Part shown: positions 1 through 12,700 of the stretch, in pieces
How positions within the stretch are numbered: position 1 is the first letter of the stretch
Layout of the letters: each line of letters opens with the position of its first letter
Source: Typha latifolia
Taxonomy: Eukaryota > Streptophyta > Magnoliopsida > Poales > Typhaceae
Length of the DNA stretch: 64,000 bases
NCBI GenBank assembly: GCA_019914945.1
Contig: CM034103.1
Span: forward strand, 13,978,785-14,042,784
Reading direction: 5' to 3'
The notes under the pieces: generated by a model
What the model was told of the DNA's origin: nothing
Database searches by the model: none
Seen by the model: only the letters and a program-made list of their open reading frames with translations
Made by a program: the position numbers and the translations under genes

Positions 1-239
1 CCTGAACAAAAGAATGTAAGCAACAAAACAGAAAAGATATTATTATAGGATCTCTTAAGTGATTAGGTTAGCATAAACAGAAGGGATACAAAACGACATA
101 TGTTGCAAAGGTCTTGAAGAACACATTAAGGAATTCAATGCTCAGGTCACCAACTGCTAACTAGCCAACAATGTGTAATGGCCCATAGATACAAAAAGAA
201 GAAAATAAGAAAGAAGTTGTCATGAGCACACAAGCTTTT

Positions 240-970
240 AAAATTTAAACAAAAGGGATCCAGTGTAATCCTTTAGTGGCTTCATTTTCTTAACTCCATA
301 ATAAGTTTGAAACCAACTGATATAACATGAACATAAGGTGGACAAAGAAGGTTGGTGCTTCCAAAGCAATATCTCATAACTTGGAGATGCAAGGCATTCA
401 CAATAGGCCAACAAGCCTAAAGATACACATGTATAGATTTGAGGAACAATGTAGATGTTGAATCAGAAGAGATGTTGTGATGACGAAATGGATGGATCAT
501 GGGATAACTATACACCCAGGAAAAAAAAACTCTAAATTAATGGGATACAAGTGAGTCTGATTAGACGCCATAGACATATGGGCTATGGCAGAAGCATAGG
601 AGCGTAAATTTGTCAGTGTAAGGACCAACAAGAACATGAACTAAAGCTGTGAACTAGGTAACAAAAAGAACATGATTCACGCTTCCAGCTATCAACAGGG
701 CTAGCAAATTAATTAGAGGCATTGAGATGTATCCAGTCCCTAACTTAGGCAGAGAATGAAGGCTGGCGCATACTAAATGGCGTCCTTGTCTTATAAAAGA
801 TGGAACCAAGTGACATAACATGAATGTGAGGCAGAGAAAGCTAATTGGGGCCTCTCATAGCAATATCTCATAACCTTAATAATACAGAGTCCTCATTATA
901 GGCCAATAAGCCCAAAGTGTCCATAGTATCAATTTGGCAAGCAATACACGTCTTGGAGCAAAAGATGATC
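240..970. repeat. Diverged direct duplication inside RPS20 intron 2
   Basis: Two related stretches, about 301-425 and 791-920, lie roughly 490 bp apart in the same orientation. Shared words include accaa.tga.ataacatgaa, gcaatatctcataac and ataggccaa.aagcc. The flanks also look related (gggatacaa near 541 and 1030), so the duplicated unit may be most of the intron. No coding sense was found in 1-1297 beyond this. It could be an old tandem duplication or two remnants of one repeat family. Confidence 0.6.
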
Positions 971-1297
971 TTGCCGCCTCTAAATATGAAAAGGAGGGTA
1001 TAAGTAACCACAAAGGTAAAAAAATTTACGGGATACAAATGGAACTTTAATTGGAAAAAAGGAAGCCGTTGCGCATCAAAATTAAGTATAAAATTCCATG
1101 CGCAATGCCAAAGGACTAACTAAAAACCTAAATGACACCTTTCAAGTAAGGGAAAATCAACTTTTGCACTTCAGTTATCGACATTGTCAGAAAATAAATC
1201 ATAGTCATGGTCACGTTTCGCGCATCTCTAAACAGCCATAAGCTAAAATTAGATTCTTTAGCCAACAATTGAATAAAGCGCGCATAAAGGTATATAC

Positions 1298-1702
1298 CTT
1301 TTTCATCCGGGTCTTGACCTCAGATTTCCGCGACTTGTTATATATCCTTCTCTTCTCCGCCTGCCGAGCTCTCTTCGCAGCCGAGTCCGCCTTCTTCTGC
1401 GGCGCCGCCTCGCACACCACCAACCTACGCGGCGACTTGGGCCTCGCCACCGCCGTCAACCCTTGAGAAGAGTTCGAGCATAGAACAGCTCAAATTTGTG
1501 AATGAATCGATGAGAACAAGCAACACGAAGAGAAATTTGAGAGGGACTGCATACCATTTGGGACGGCGACGAGGGAGACATTGGAGGAGAAGGCGAGAGA
1601 TCTGAAGGCTTGACAGAGAGGAAGAGATCGAGAAGTGGAAGTGGTGGAGAGAGAGAAGGGTTTCGGTCGGCAAGAGGAAGAAGGGAGAGCGAGGCAAGCC
1701 AT
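1298..1702 (-). CDS. RPS20: Plastid 30S ribosomal protein bS20 (RPS20), first two exons; 3' end outside window
   Basis: Nuclear gene for the chloroplast small-subunit protein bS20, which binds 16S rRNA. Exon 1 (1555-1702, 148 nt) starts MACLALPSSS and gives a Ser/Thr-rich, acid-poor stretch typical of a plastid transit peptide. Exon 2 (1298-1461, 164 nt) joins in frame and encodes a basic segment containing KKADSAAKRARQAEKRR and a following KSEVKTRMKK, the conserved N-terminal helix of bS20. The two exons give 104 codons ending exactly on AAG before a GTATAT donor. The remaining C-terminal exon(s) were searched for in 1-1297 on the minus strand and not found, so they probably lie left of position 1. 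The first intron is only 93 nt; the second is at least 1.3 kb. Family identity is seen directly; plastid targeting is inferred. Confidence 0.9.
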
Positions 1703-2283
1703 TTCTTTTTTCCTCCTTTCGAGCTCTATCCACTCTCTTATCGTGATTGAATAAGATATAAGCCTTAAGCACGTGCGGCGCAGCAGGCTAATTTTTACGA
1801 AGAACACCCTGTCATTTCTAGTAATCATTAAAATTTCCCCGCATTCACGCGGAATTACTATTTGGACCCTCATACGATTTTTAAAGAGCATCCGTTTCTT
1901 TCGTGCAGTCATTTATCATTAAATCATATCACGTCAATACAACGAGCTTCTAGTGTGAATCCAGACTTTGGCAAAATAAATAGAAAAGTAAGACATTATT
2001 CATCACCCTCGCAGTTTAAGAATTCCATGCTTTATAACTTCTAATTTTGTGTGGAAATGAAATGGGAATCACAAATCTATGTGCAAATTGGATTACAAGC
2101 TATACAATTCATATGATACAAAAAAAATGATTCCAATCTAAGATAGCAAACTCAATAACTGCCCTCACAACAGCTAAACTTTAGTTATAAGATTACACCT
2201 CAAGCATGCATGATTTCCCAGGTACTGAGTGAAGAATATTTTGCACTCCGATTCAAATTGGAATCTCTTTTGAGACGCTAGAA
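1703..2283. other. Short spacer between NSL1 3' end and RPS20 5' end
   Basis: This 580-bp spacer should contain the NSL1 3' UTR and terminator on its right side and the RPS20 promoter and 5' UTR on its left. The genes are in tandem on the minus strand. No further gene or recognisable element was seen. Confidence 0.5.
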
Positions 2284-5200
2284 TCAGAAGTCGTCATCAT
2301 CCTCAAGCATTGCTACCAACAAAGAATACTTGACCTTTAGAAAGATTTTGCCACCCTCAACGCATAATTTAGCACCAGTAACCACCCAATACCCTGGCAA
2401 ATCATCTGGGCCTCTTGACATTTCCGTGGTATCGACAAATCTGGACATCTTAAGCACTCTAAGTGGCACTGGAGGTCCTCTTGGAAAGATGGCAGAATTA
2501 ATCTCCACCTTAGGCTCTGCAGGTGGTAGCAGACCGGTGCTGAATCTTGAACTAATTAAGGCTGAGATGGAACCAGATTTCCGAGAAGTAGTGGAGGGAC
2601 CATCCCACTCAGACCGACGAATCCTCATGGAAGCAACAGAAGAGAAACCTAGCCTAAGAAATAGCACCTTCCTCATACCAACCTCTTTCACCTCTAACCA
2701 TGCCTTGGTCACTACGGCAGCCCAATCGTCGATATGGGCGCCACTGTACTGGACTGGGGCTGTGCAAACATGTGAGAGTAGTGCCCATTTTATGGGCTCA
2801 AAATAGGCTCGTTCATTTACAGTATCATCATCTGCAGAAACAGCATCATCGGAGAGTTGAAAGGTACTTGGAAGTGCTGAAAGGTGCTGCAGATGAATAG
2901 CCAGGCGATCATTTTTATTACCCTCTAAATATAGACGAATCCCAGTCACTGGACGATTGCTTGAATCAACCTGTCAGAAGGAGAATCACCACCTTAGATG
3001 CTCCCTAGTTCTTGTAATGATATTGAACTCTACAACCAGATGAATAAGGAGAATCAAAGAGTTCGTACTTTGTGACTACAATAATGACGATGAATGCAGT
3101 TGAGGATAAAGTTGATAAATAACAGAAATCTGTTTTCAAACTTACATGGACTGTATTAACATGAAGCTTGGGGCCCAACAATGTGAACTGAAGTGTTGGA
3201 AAGCTACGCTTCCTTCGGTGTGGACCAAGAGGGAGTTCACCAAATGCTGGAGCCCATTGGCGTGGCAATTGGAAATCCAAAAATTGCTGAAGCTCCTCTA
3301 TAGGTGGCTTATCTGAGTTATACAAGGCAATACAGTCAAAAGCTTAGATTACATATAAATAAATAATCATATCCTAGCAACTTGATAGCACTTAGCATAA
3401 GAAACCAGTATTTCAACTGACATCAACATTCATTTTCACATGGCCAGGTGGAGAAGTGTTACAATTTGCTTCTCTCATGCAATTGAAAAGTACATAATAC
3501 GTAGAATTTGCTTGTATAATGAGTAAAAGCACAACATAACCCTGGTACATGCTCATTGTAGTCCGTACGATATATAGCAGGGTGGCACTCTCTCTATGGT
3601 CAGTATTACCTCCGGTTATTAGAGGGATTATGAAATTCTACATTTGACCTTTAAAGTTCAAAGAGACGTGTATCGAAGTGTTGTTTCCCACCATTAGAAC
3701 TTGCTTATAGTTAGATGAATTGGAAGAGAAATGTCACAAGTTAATGGTTGTGCCAAAGGCATGTGATGTGCAGTGCCACCATCGGCATGTCCCGTGCCGA
3801 CCGACACGCTCTTGGCATGCCTTTGCGTGCCAAGCATGCATTTAACATATTTTTAATAAAAACAATTTAAAATTTTAAAAATACTTTTGAGTCTTCAGCA
3901 CATCAATTTTTTTATTTTGGTTTGAATATATGTATTAAAATCTACATTACAATCTTTCATCTTTATATTATTTTTGTAAATGACATATTTACTAAAGATA
4001 TAGTAATTGCCAAATACAAATATTATTCAACACAATATATAATTGAATACATTCATTAAAATTTGTATTAATAGTTGAACACTCCATAATATGATTGAAA
4101 TATCTGTAATATAATTGAACACATAATATTAATTAATAATAGTTTAATAATTAAAACTAATATCTAGATCAAAGACTTTATTTGTCGGCATAGGAATAAC
4201 ACGAAAAAATTACGTTAAATACTACTAATAATCTTCAATCATATTAATAATGATGGCACAAAAATAACACGAAATTTATTTGATGATTGAGGAAAATAAG
4301 AAAAAAGTTTTAAAAAAATGAGCTACACATCGGCATAGGTTGGCACGTACTCGTGCCGGACCAACAGGCAACCGGCACGGTCATCCTTGGTTGCAATTGT
4401 TGCCTTGAAGTTCTATAAGTTATTACAAATAATAAGATTCCGAAAATGAAAAAAAGTGACAAGTTGAGAGAATGAAAAGAAAAATAAAACGAGAACCTAG
4501 TCATACATAATAAATCATCTATTTCCATTGTCAAGAACATGCTTTCTCGGTACCCAAATTTCTCCTGGACTAAAATTGATCAATTTGGTCATAAGTGCCA
4601 GCCCTACAACAATTAATTGTCACTCAGCAATCTCTTGTTTGATGTTTCAAAGATGTGACATTCTGAAACCTTGAAAAATATAGATAAAATTAAGTTCCTT
4701 TCATTGGAAGGTCCTGTAGTATTCGTCAGTACTTCACTTAGATTCAATTCAGATGCATGTATATTTATATAAGAGAAATATTACTATAAGAGTAAGTAAC
4801 ATACTTACACCGAAGATACAGATTAACTGCATGACTGATGAATCCACTACCTCGAACACGATTCAACAAACAAGTTATGGGCACAAAAGACATCGATATC
4901 ACATCTGGGGAATGATAAATAGAAGAAAGCCAATCTTTATGGCTTTGATATATGTCGGAACCTCCTCTTCTGACATGAATGATTACTACATCCTACATAA
5001 GGAGTTCAAAGTATCACCTATAAGTGCTTTTAGTGCAATCCTTACACAATAAACAGTTGGTACAGATCTTACATCCTTCTTCAAATGAGTAATGAGTGAT
5101 GATCTGGTAGGCTTTAGAGCTGTTGCATTGTGATCTTGAACAGCAAAAATGCTATCCTGAAAGGTAGAAATGGAGATTACTAAAAAGTCAAATTCCATAT

Positions 5201-6978
5201 TTAGATCTGCAGTTCATTAAGTATGTCCGAACTGGATAAATGTTGTCAAATATTCGAAGTGAATTTACTTTTCCTGAAGCAAAACAATGTTATGTTTATC
5301 AGAAGTTCAGAACATCCAAAAATTCCTCTAGATATGAAAAGTTTAGACAAAGAAGTATTATAGCTTGTCATTGAGATACCCCATCTTTTGAGAAGTTTAA
5401 AGAAAAAAGCTTTATGATATTGACCTCTTTATAACTGGAAGAACTACTATATCACATAACATTGCAACAATTTAAGGAAGTAAATGCCGAAGAAGGATGG
5501 TAGATACACAAAGTTTCAACATGAAAAGAATAATGCTAGACCAATAAATAATCAAAGATATGATAAGGAGCTTTTATAATGCATTTTGATGGAGAAGAAG
5601 CACATGTTTTAATCAGAAGAAAATCAAGGCTCCAGAAACAATGGGTATGTAGAGCTGAGAAGCTTGCAACTTTATAAGATAAAGAAAATGAAATGCTGAA
5701 CGTTAAATAAGCCATCCTCTACAACATGACAAATTTGAACTTATGCAAAGGTTATAGAAATAAGCTTAGGATTGCTAAACTTGAGGCAACAAGTGTCCTA
5801 GGTGACCAAAGCTGGGAGTGTGACAAGAAAGACCCATCAATAAATTTTACTGCTTGTAGTACTCACATCTATCTTTCTTTGTAACTGATCAGCTCTAATG
5901 TTGATATCACCAGTGGAGTTTTTAGCAAAATTTTCGTCAGCTAACTTCTTCAAGATGTTCTGCACGTCATTTTTCTGAAGAACAGATTCCTGCAGCTGTT
6001 TAACAGAAATTACATCCTTGCCACCCATCTTTACTCCAACAATGACATGAGTACCATATTTTTCAATAAACCTGGAAAACGAGAATTATTCAGGTTCTAG
6101 TTTTTGGTAGTATCAAGTACATTTTTTCTTTGGTATTATATGCAGACTGTGTAGCAATGGAAGGTAAAATGATTTACATTTATACTATGTCGTTACAAAT
6201 TCACAATCACTTAATATGTACAGCCCAGGATACTCTTAGAAGTGATTCACACGGGTTTAATCTTCTTGGTGCTAACACACAAAATTTTCTTTCTTTTATT
6301 TAAAACAATCAGTTATCTCCCCCAAAGCCTGCATCTTTTCTCTAATCAATTCCAGCACTTACATAATCCTACACTGGAGAATATGATTCAGAGAAGAGAA
6401 CGTACTTTGCTAATGCAGCAGCATCCCATGAATCTGGAACTTCCTCTCTAATCCTCTCCTGCAACACAATCCGCGATCTCGGGATCTCAACTCCATAGAA
6501 CTCGAAGAACCAACCATCAAAACAGAGACTTTTGGTGGACGACACATCCTTCTGCCAGCACCCGCGGAAATCGAACATAGTATTGAACATACCCGACGGG
6601 ATCTTCCCCGACAAAGAAAGCCCCTGATTGAACTCCTCCGCCATCTGATACCATGCGATTCGTAATTGGATTGATTTCAATTTGAGTAGCTAAGGAGAAA
6701 GGGAAGAGATCAAGGACCTGGTGGAAGGATACGACATCGGACCGAAATCGGGTGCGATCCCCCTTGTCGCACTTGATCTCCCTGGGAACGCCGGAGACGA
6801 CGACGCCGTCGGGGAAGACGAGGTCGTGGGTTTGGGACTCGTCGACCTCGATCAAGCGGTGGGGCTTGCAGTAAGTGAGGCGGAGGTCGGAGGAGAGATT
6901 ATAGCCGCATCCGATGGCGGCGACCGCCCTCTCCGCCGCCGATTGCGGCGTCAACAGCCCTTGATCCCTCGGGCCCAT
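2284..6978 (-). CDS. NSL1: MACPF-domain protein, NSL1 (necrotic spotted lesions 1) type
   Basis: Seven exons: 6718-6978, 6406-6644, 5867-6071, 5073-5156, 4809-4992, 3146-3312, 2284-2970. They join in frame to 608 aa, the usual length for plant MACPF proteins (about 560-630). The MACPF signature is at about residues 172-184 (YGTHVIVGVKMGG). Other family landmarks are IKCDKGDRTRFRSD in exon 1, MSFVPITCLLN in exon 5, RYKPPIEELQQFLDFQLPRQ across exons 5-6, and PGYWVVTGAKLCVEGGK near the C-terminus. Plant NSL1 and CAD1 restrain salicylate-dependent cell death; how they act is not settled. The start with LLTPQSAAERAVAAIGCGY, and VTKAWLEVK with MRKVLFLRLGF near the end, fit NSL1 better than CAD1. 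No frame break was found. Intron 5 (3313-4808) hosts a TIR element. The gene is divergent from KOB1. Confidence 0.92.
3755..4390. mobile_element. Non-autonomous TIR element, copy A, in NSL1 intron 5
   Basis: About 630 bp with GC-rich ends (gccgaccgacacg near 3800, ccggcacggtcatcc near 4375) and an AT-rich middle. Its interior matches copies in two TPC1 introns: tttgaatatatgtattaaaa, tattatttttgtaaatgaca and aatagtttaataattaaaact recur in the same order. The outer bases can be read as inverted (AAGGATGACCGTGCCGG on the right end). No coding capacity, so it is MITE-like or a deletion derivative. Exact ends and target-site duplication were not resolved. Confidence 0.7.
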
Positions 6979-7521
6979 CAGCTACGCTAAAGATCAGGGC
7001 TACCTCCTTACAATTTCGTTCGGGTTTCGAGGAGGAGGAGGAGGAGGAGAAGGGTTTCTTCTTCCTTCCTCCTCTTATCCCCCCTCCTCCTCACTGCTGT
7101 TGATGTCTCTCGCTTTGACGCTTCCCGGCTACTTCGACAGCAACCGAAACGACAAGGAAGTGAATGTTCTATTCGGACGGACAAGATGGTCGCTGAGATT
7201 CGTGAGGTAATTAATCGGACGGACAAGATGGCTAACGGGTGTAGCGGGAGAGACTAATCGAAGAAGTTTCTTTCCGCTGGAAAACAAATTTCTCATTTCA
7301 CATCATCCTTTTAGATATATTTATGATTGACACCTTTTTTTTTAATTAAATTTTTTATTTCCGAGTTTTGCTTAAGGTGCTTCGTGGAAGGACGTCTCTA
7401 AAAATGTTCTATTCCATCTGTTTAAGACTTATCCAATTTAATTATCTAAAATATCTATTTTGACTTAGACTTAGGTGTGTATAATAACCTTAAATTATAT
7501 AACGTCATATAAAGTAAATTT

Positions 7522-7550
7522 CATTTCAAAGAAGAATCTTCTTTGAAATG
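7522..7550. repeat. Perfect 14-bp palindrome
   Basis: The arms catttcaaagaaga and tcttctttgaaatg are exact reverse complements separated by one base. Isolated in AT-rich spacer; no gene is attached to it. Confidence 0.8.
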
Positions 7551-7665
7551 TAATTATTAACAAATGTATGATGAGAATTGTAAATTTGCCAAAATGTCAT
7601 TCTCCCTGCATGGGTTCTAATTTTGGGTAATAAACTCCATCATTGTGATTCAAATCTATAGCTCG

Positions 7666-7937
7666 TAGGGATGTAAAGTATCAAGATCGACTCGAATTTA
7701 ATTTAGAGATCTATAATTATATTTAGGCTTGGCTTGATAGAATTCAAACCTAGACTAATTCAGGATCAAGCTTTAAATCAGCTAAATTCTAGTCCCATTA
7801 TATTAATACTATGAGGATAAGATATACTATAAGCTATTAGATCAAAATCTAATAGTCCCAATTATTCACAATATAAACTAATATAATATATATTAGTTTA
7901 AGTCTTATCGAGGCTCAATTATTTTGACAACCCTATT
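7666..7937. mobile_element. Possible small TIR/MITE-like element
   Basis: Starts tagggatgtaaagtatcaag and ends ttttgacaaccctattta, whose reverse complement begins taaatagggttgtcaaaa, giving imperfect inverted ends of the form TAGGG.TGT.AA. A related end (gacagccctattta, near 8733-8746) suggests a second or longer element. Low confidence because the ends are short. Confidence 0.35.
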
Positions 7938-8395
7938 TATATATAAAAAAATAACGTTATAGATAGACATTAAGTTTATTTGTACGAGTGTGAGACGGGT
8001 TTTTTTGGATGGACATTAAGGTGGCATTTAATTATAGTTTAGGGCTAACTATGATTACAGCTACTCTTTTTTTTTCTTAATATAAATATTGTATATTTAA
8101 TCGGGTTTAGTTTATCGATCGATGTTGGCTAAAGTATAACTTAGCATTATTGTTAATCTTGCCATATAAATTAGTATTAATTGTCTCTTTTCTTATACAG
8201 TGAAAGAGATGGGTAAGATATAAGTTACAAGTGCTTCTCTCATGCCTTTTGTATTTATTGTTTTGTTAAATATATTTATCTTTTGTACTTTTTAACTAAA
8301 TTGTAATAGTTAAATTCACTATTCAAAATTAATGGTGCCTATGCCTTTTAACTTAGGCTAAAATTTTCTTCTACCTCATTAAGACACCATGAAGT

Positions 8396-8399
<4 letters not shown>

Positions 8400-8439
<40 letters not shown>
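8400..8439. repeat. (AT)n microsatellite
   Basis: About 20 uninterrupted AT dinucleotides in intergenic DNA. Length may be unreliable in assembly. Confidence 0.95.
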
Positions 8440-8444
<5 letters not shown>

Positions 8445-8859
8445 AATATAGAGTTATTTAAATTATTTTGAGCTTATTTTGAGAAGCAAAATTAAGTCTA
8501 TTTCAAATCAAATTTAATTCAAGCTTGAATCAAACTCAATTAAGTTTGAAAGAAATCTACCTGTGACCTACATTTTATAAAATAAAATCAAAACATATAA
8601 TATTATATATTAAGCCTTATTGAGTAGAACTTGACTGAGCCGATATGCATTAAAACTTGCTTAAAATTAATTTTGAACATGAATCATTTGATCAAACTTT
8701 GACTAGTTTTAAATATGAATTGAACTTGATTGAGTCTGACAGCCCTATTTAGAGGAAAACTACAATGAGTTAGATACTTAGATGGAGAATATAGTCAACA
8801 AAGCCTTGATATTTTTGACAGTTTGTCTATTTTAGTTTACTGGTAGGTTGTAGTGTTAG

Positions 8860-9280
8860 GTCTCGTTGGCTTGTGAGAGATTGGGCTAGTTGGGCCGAGT
8901 CGGCTCGACCCACCTTTTAGCTATTTAAAAAAAAGTTTTACCGTTAACTTTTAAAAAAAATATTTTTGTTCCTACATTTAAAAAAAAAAAAAAATAAAAT
9001 AAATTAAAATTTTTTAAAGGTGTGCTTAAAAAATATATAAAACGATGCAGTACCAAAATTTCCGTTGGTTTTTAAGCTTAGTTGCGGGCTAAACGGGCGA
9101 ATGAGTAAGCTTCCGTGCTGGGCCAGGTCGGGCGGGCAAAAGGTTGGCCCGGCCCGCTCACGGGTAGTTTGGGCTCGGGCCGGCTAGGGCCTAGACCGAG
9201 TCCGGGCTAAGCTTAGCCCGATCCAAATCGAGCTGGGTCGGGCCGAGTATAGGCGAGCTGGGCCTTTTAATCAAGTCTAA
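8860..9280. repeat. GC-rich GGCCCG-type dispersed repeat remnant
   Basis: Against an AT-rich background this block is full of gggcc, cgggc and cggcc words on both strands (ttgggccgagtcggctcgac near 8890; dense run at 9075-9265). Such sequence is typical of degenerate plant transposon ends rather than genes or CpG-island promoters. No ORF of note lies in it. Confidence 0.4.
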
Positions 9281-9739
9281 ACGCAAGAGACTTGTTCGAC
9301 TTTTTATATGACAATATGATTGAATTAGTAGTGGAAATCATTTGAGTTTTGACTTGATTTATATGATTAACCTATGAAATCACAATGAATAAAAAAAATG
9401 AAACCATTTAAAACATTAAAGAAAAAAATAATTAAATGAGCATTTAAATGTGCTCTTTGGAGATTTGAAGTAACGTCTCAGAAGGGACTAAGAATCTTAA
9501 TGTTGAGCAAGAATTATTCCTACTGATTTATGTGAAGCAATAGATGCCCAAAATGTTATATTCCATTAATCTTAATTAATTGCCCAAAGTTTCACGTCGC
9601 AATTCACAGCGATATCACATATTAGATACACTCGTAACTTCCTCTTCTCTAAATACATAAATCTCAAATTAACGGGAAAAAAATGACATAAATCTCATCT
9701 CCCTCGCAATCGTATTCTTCTTCTTCTCCGATCTCTCCA

Positions 9740-12700
9740 ATGGCGGGACTCCAACACCGCTCGTCTTCTTTCCCTAGTCTCGCCTCCAGGGTTCTCCTCC
9801 TCCTCACGGCTCTCCCCCTCGCGCTTGCCGCCTTTGCCTTCGTTCTCCAGTGGCGCGGGGGCGTTGTCAACGACCCCGTCTCCCGGTGGTCCTCCTCGGA
9901 GACGAAGAAGTTTCCCGGGATGGAAAATAGCCCGATCGGATCGTCGGCGGCTTCGGCGCACGGGTCGGCGGTGGCGGCAGCCGGCTCGGATTGCGTGGAG
10001 ATCCTTGGGCGGACCTCGTCGCCGTCGTTCCCTTACTATAGGGGTTGGAAGTTTGGTGTTGAAGCCGATCCCAAACCTAAGGTGAGGTCGGTGGAGTAGG
10101 GATGGGGCAGTTGGTCCTGGAATTTTCGTAGTTATAGGATTTGTTTTTCCCCCCCTTTTTTTGTTGAATTTATGATCCAGCTTAGGGTATAGGCAGTTTC
10201 GGATGTTCTATTGGTAAGTGTTGGAAAAATTAAGTTACTGTCGTCTCTGTCTTTTGCAAGCTTACTGAGTCATACATCTGATAGTAATATAGATATAGTA
10301 TAGATTGTTTCTTTTCTTTTCTTTTTTCTTTAAAAAGTGTAAATTACTAGAGATTGTATTAGTATTAGATGTAAATTTATGGTATGCTTTTTTCCTAATG
10401 GGTTTTTGTATGGATATAAATGCAGATATGCATCACATCCAGCACTTCGGCTGGTTTGGAGCAGATCTTGCCATGGTTGTTCTACCATAAAGTCCTTGGT
10501 ATTGCACAATTTTTTCTATTTGTTGAAGGAAAGGCTGCAAAACCCAGTGTTTCAGCAGTGCTAGAATCAATTCAAGTAAGTCCGTGGATCTTATTATCGC
10601 AGCTTAGTCTGAGATAATTTCCCTGTGTGAAGGCCCAGTTATGATTTAGTTTGATAGAAGGTGTTTTCAGGTTCATGAACTTTCTATTCTATTTAGAGCT
10701 GAACCTTGGCACTGAAAATTGGCAGGGTGTTAAAGTTATATACAGAACTAGAGAACTTGAGGAGAAACAGGCAAAGAGGTGAGCTCATTTTTCTTTCCTG
10801 ATGTAGAATTTTCTTAATGAGATCAATTTAACAATTACTTGTGGTATGTCTGAATATTGATCAAGGAAGAGTATACACAGGTTAGTAGGTCGCGTTTTAA
10901 AATTTTGAATTGCTATTGTTTGTGCATTTGTGGTACTCCACTGATAAATCAGTCTTCAATAGTGCATTGAAGCCATTAGTTTTAATTAGAATGGTCGCAC
11001 GTTCTAGTCCCACCAATTTGGATATTGTTTGGTAGTACAATGAAAAACATGAGACCACATATTGCACATGTTGTCAGAATGTAAAGTAGTATACTCTTTA
11101 TTGTGAAGCTTAATATCTGGAGTAGCTGGTTATTAGACATTCCATTTGAGCAGGAGGTCCTGATATATAATCCTGTTAGGCCTTTTCATTTGTTTAATTT
11201 TTCAACAACTCACATAATTTATCTAGTAGTCTAAGTATTCATAAATATGCATAAGTGGAGTTTAGATGCAAAATAATATTTGATATTCTTTAATTGCTAC
11301 TACTTATGAGTAACCTGGTGAACTAATTTTTTGTAATGCATTGATAACTTGAAAATAGGGTTTTGTTCCAGTCTCTTATGCAACTTTAGTTCTACAGAGT
11401 TCATTTCTCTCTTCCTTATTGTGTATAATACTAGTGCCTTCTCTATAATATTTGTTCTTGATCCACATCTATACTTAGACATACTGATTACCTTCTTTTC
11501 TAGGTTATGTCGCAGTCACATTAAATGCTTATAAGTTATAAACCATACAATAAGTTTATTGGAAGTCAATAACCATGCATATTTTCTTTGTTCATGTGAA
11601 ATCATACTATTAATATATCTTGACATCAGGTCTGATACTCGTAGTCATCAGTATGGTGATTTGGCTATGAACACAAATTAGACATGTGAATCTGCTGATA
11701 GGATTGTAAGAGATATAATTGAAATTGATAAGAGCTAGTGGTCAATGAACATTTCCTGACTACAGTTTTTTGCCATTCTTCGTTTTTCTGCTATGATTCT
11801 AAATGTTAGATTTTATCCCAAAAAATGCAATGTGCAAGGAAGTTCGGACAGGAACCGCTTACACATTGGTGGATCTGTATACTTGTGCGATATTTTTAAA
11901 ACCTCTATCATTATGAAGTTCTAATTGCCTGCTAAATTTCATTTCTGCCCTGACTTGCAGTCGTATTTGGAATGAGACTTGGCTAGCAGGCTTCTTCTAC
12001 AAGCCCTGCAATTATGAATTATTTGTGAAGCAGTCACTTAACATGGAGATGGCTATTGTAATGGCACGGGTATGTGTAATATTTTTGCAATTATTACATC
12101 AAAAAGTTATTGTTCATTACCTATAAGACCGTCGTTATTCTTGTACCGTGCACAACCATGCATTATCATATCTGTAGCATGTGTGAGTTTGAATTGTGAG
12201 AACTATTTAATGGCGGCATGCATCCTATTGAAGTTATTTGCAGCATATTGAAATATTTATGGGATAATCAACTTATGCATGTCTTTTATATGCACCAAAG
12301 GAGGCTGGTATGGATTGGATCATACATCTTGACACTGATGAATTGATACATCCTGCTGGTGCGGCAGAGTATTCATTGAGACGATTACTCTCTGATGTCC
12401 CTAGTAACGTTGACATGGTTATTTTTCCCAATTATGTAAGTAGGAAACTCGCATGCTAATATGCTATTTATCACCATTACTGTTATTGCTGGAACTGTAA
12501 TTAGTTCATTTGCTTTCCAGGAAAGTAGCATTGAACGAGATGATATAAAAGATCCGTTTAGTGAGGTACTGTGTTTTGTTTCTTGTATCCACTGCTTTCT
12601 TCATTTTGCTGATGTATAGTTTGCTAAATGTTTTTTTGAAATTGTCCTATGACGGTTTGGTTGGTCATGCAAAGTTGAAAATTCCTTCTATTTGCGGTAT

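Larger units (their letters stand above)
6979..9739. other. Intergenic region between divergent NSL1 and KOB1
   Basis: This 2.8-kb region has no supported gene. The ends should hold the NSL1 5' UTR (a CT-rich stretch on the gene strand near 7020-7095) and the KOB1 promoter. The middle is repeat-derived: a palindrome, a possible small TIR element, an (AT)n tract and a GC-rich block, each listed separately. Confidence 0.6.

Noticed and set aside
1..1297. Remaining bS20 exon(s)
   Set aside because: No segment on the minus strand translates to the expected basic C-terminal part; they probably lie left of the window.
9664..9961. Minus-strand Arg/Glu-rich ORFs over KOB1 exon 1
   Set aside because: Shadow frames of a GC-rich exon.
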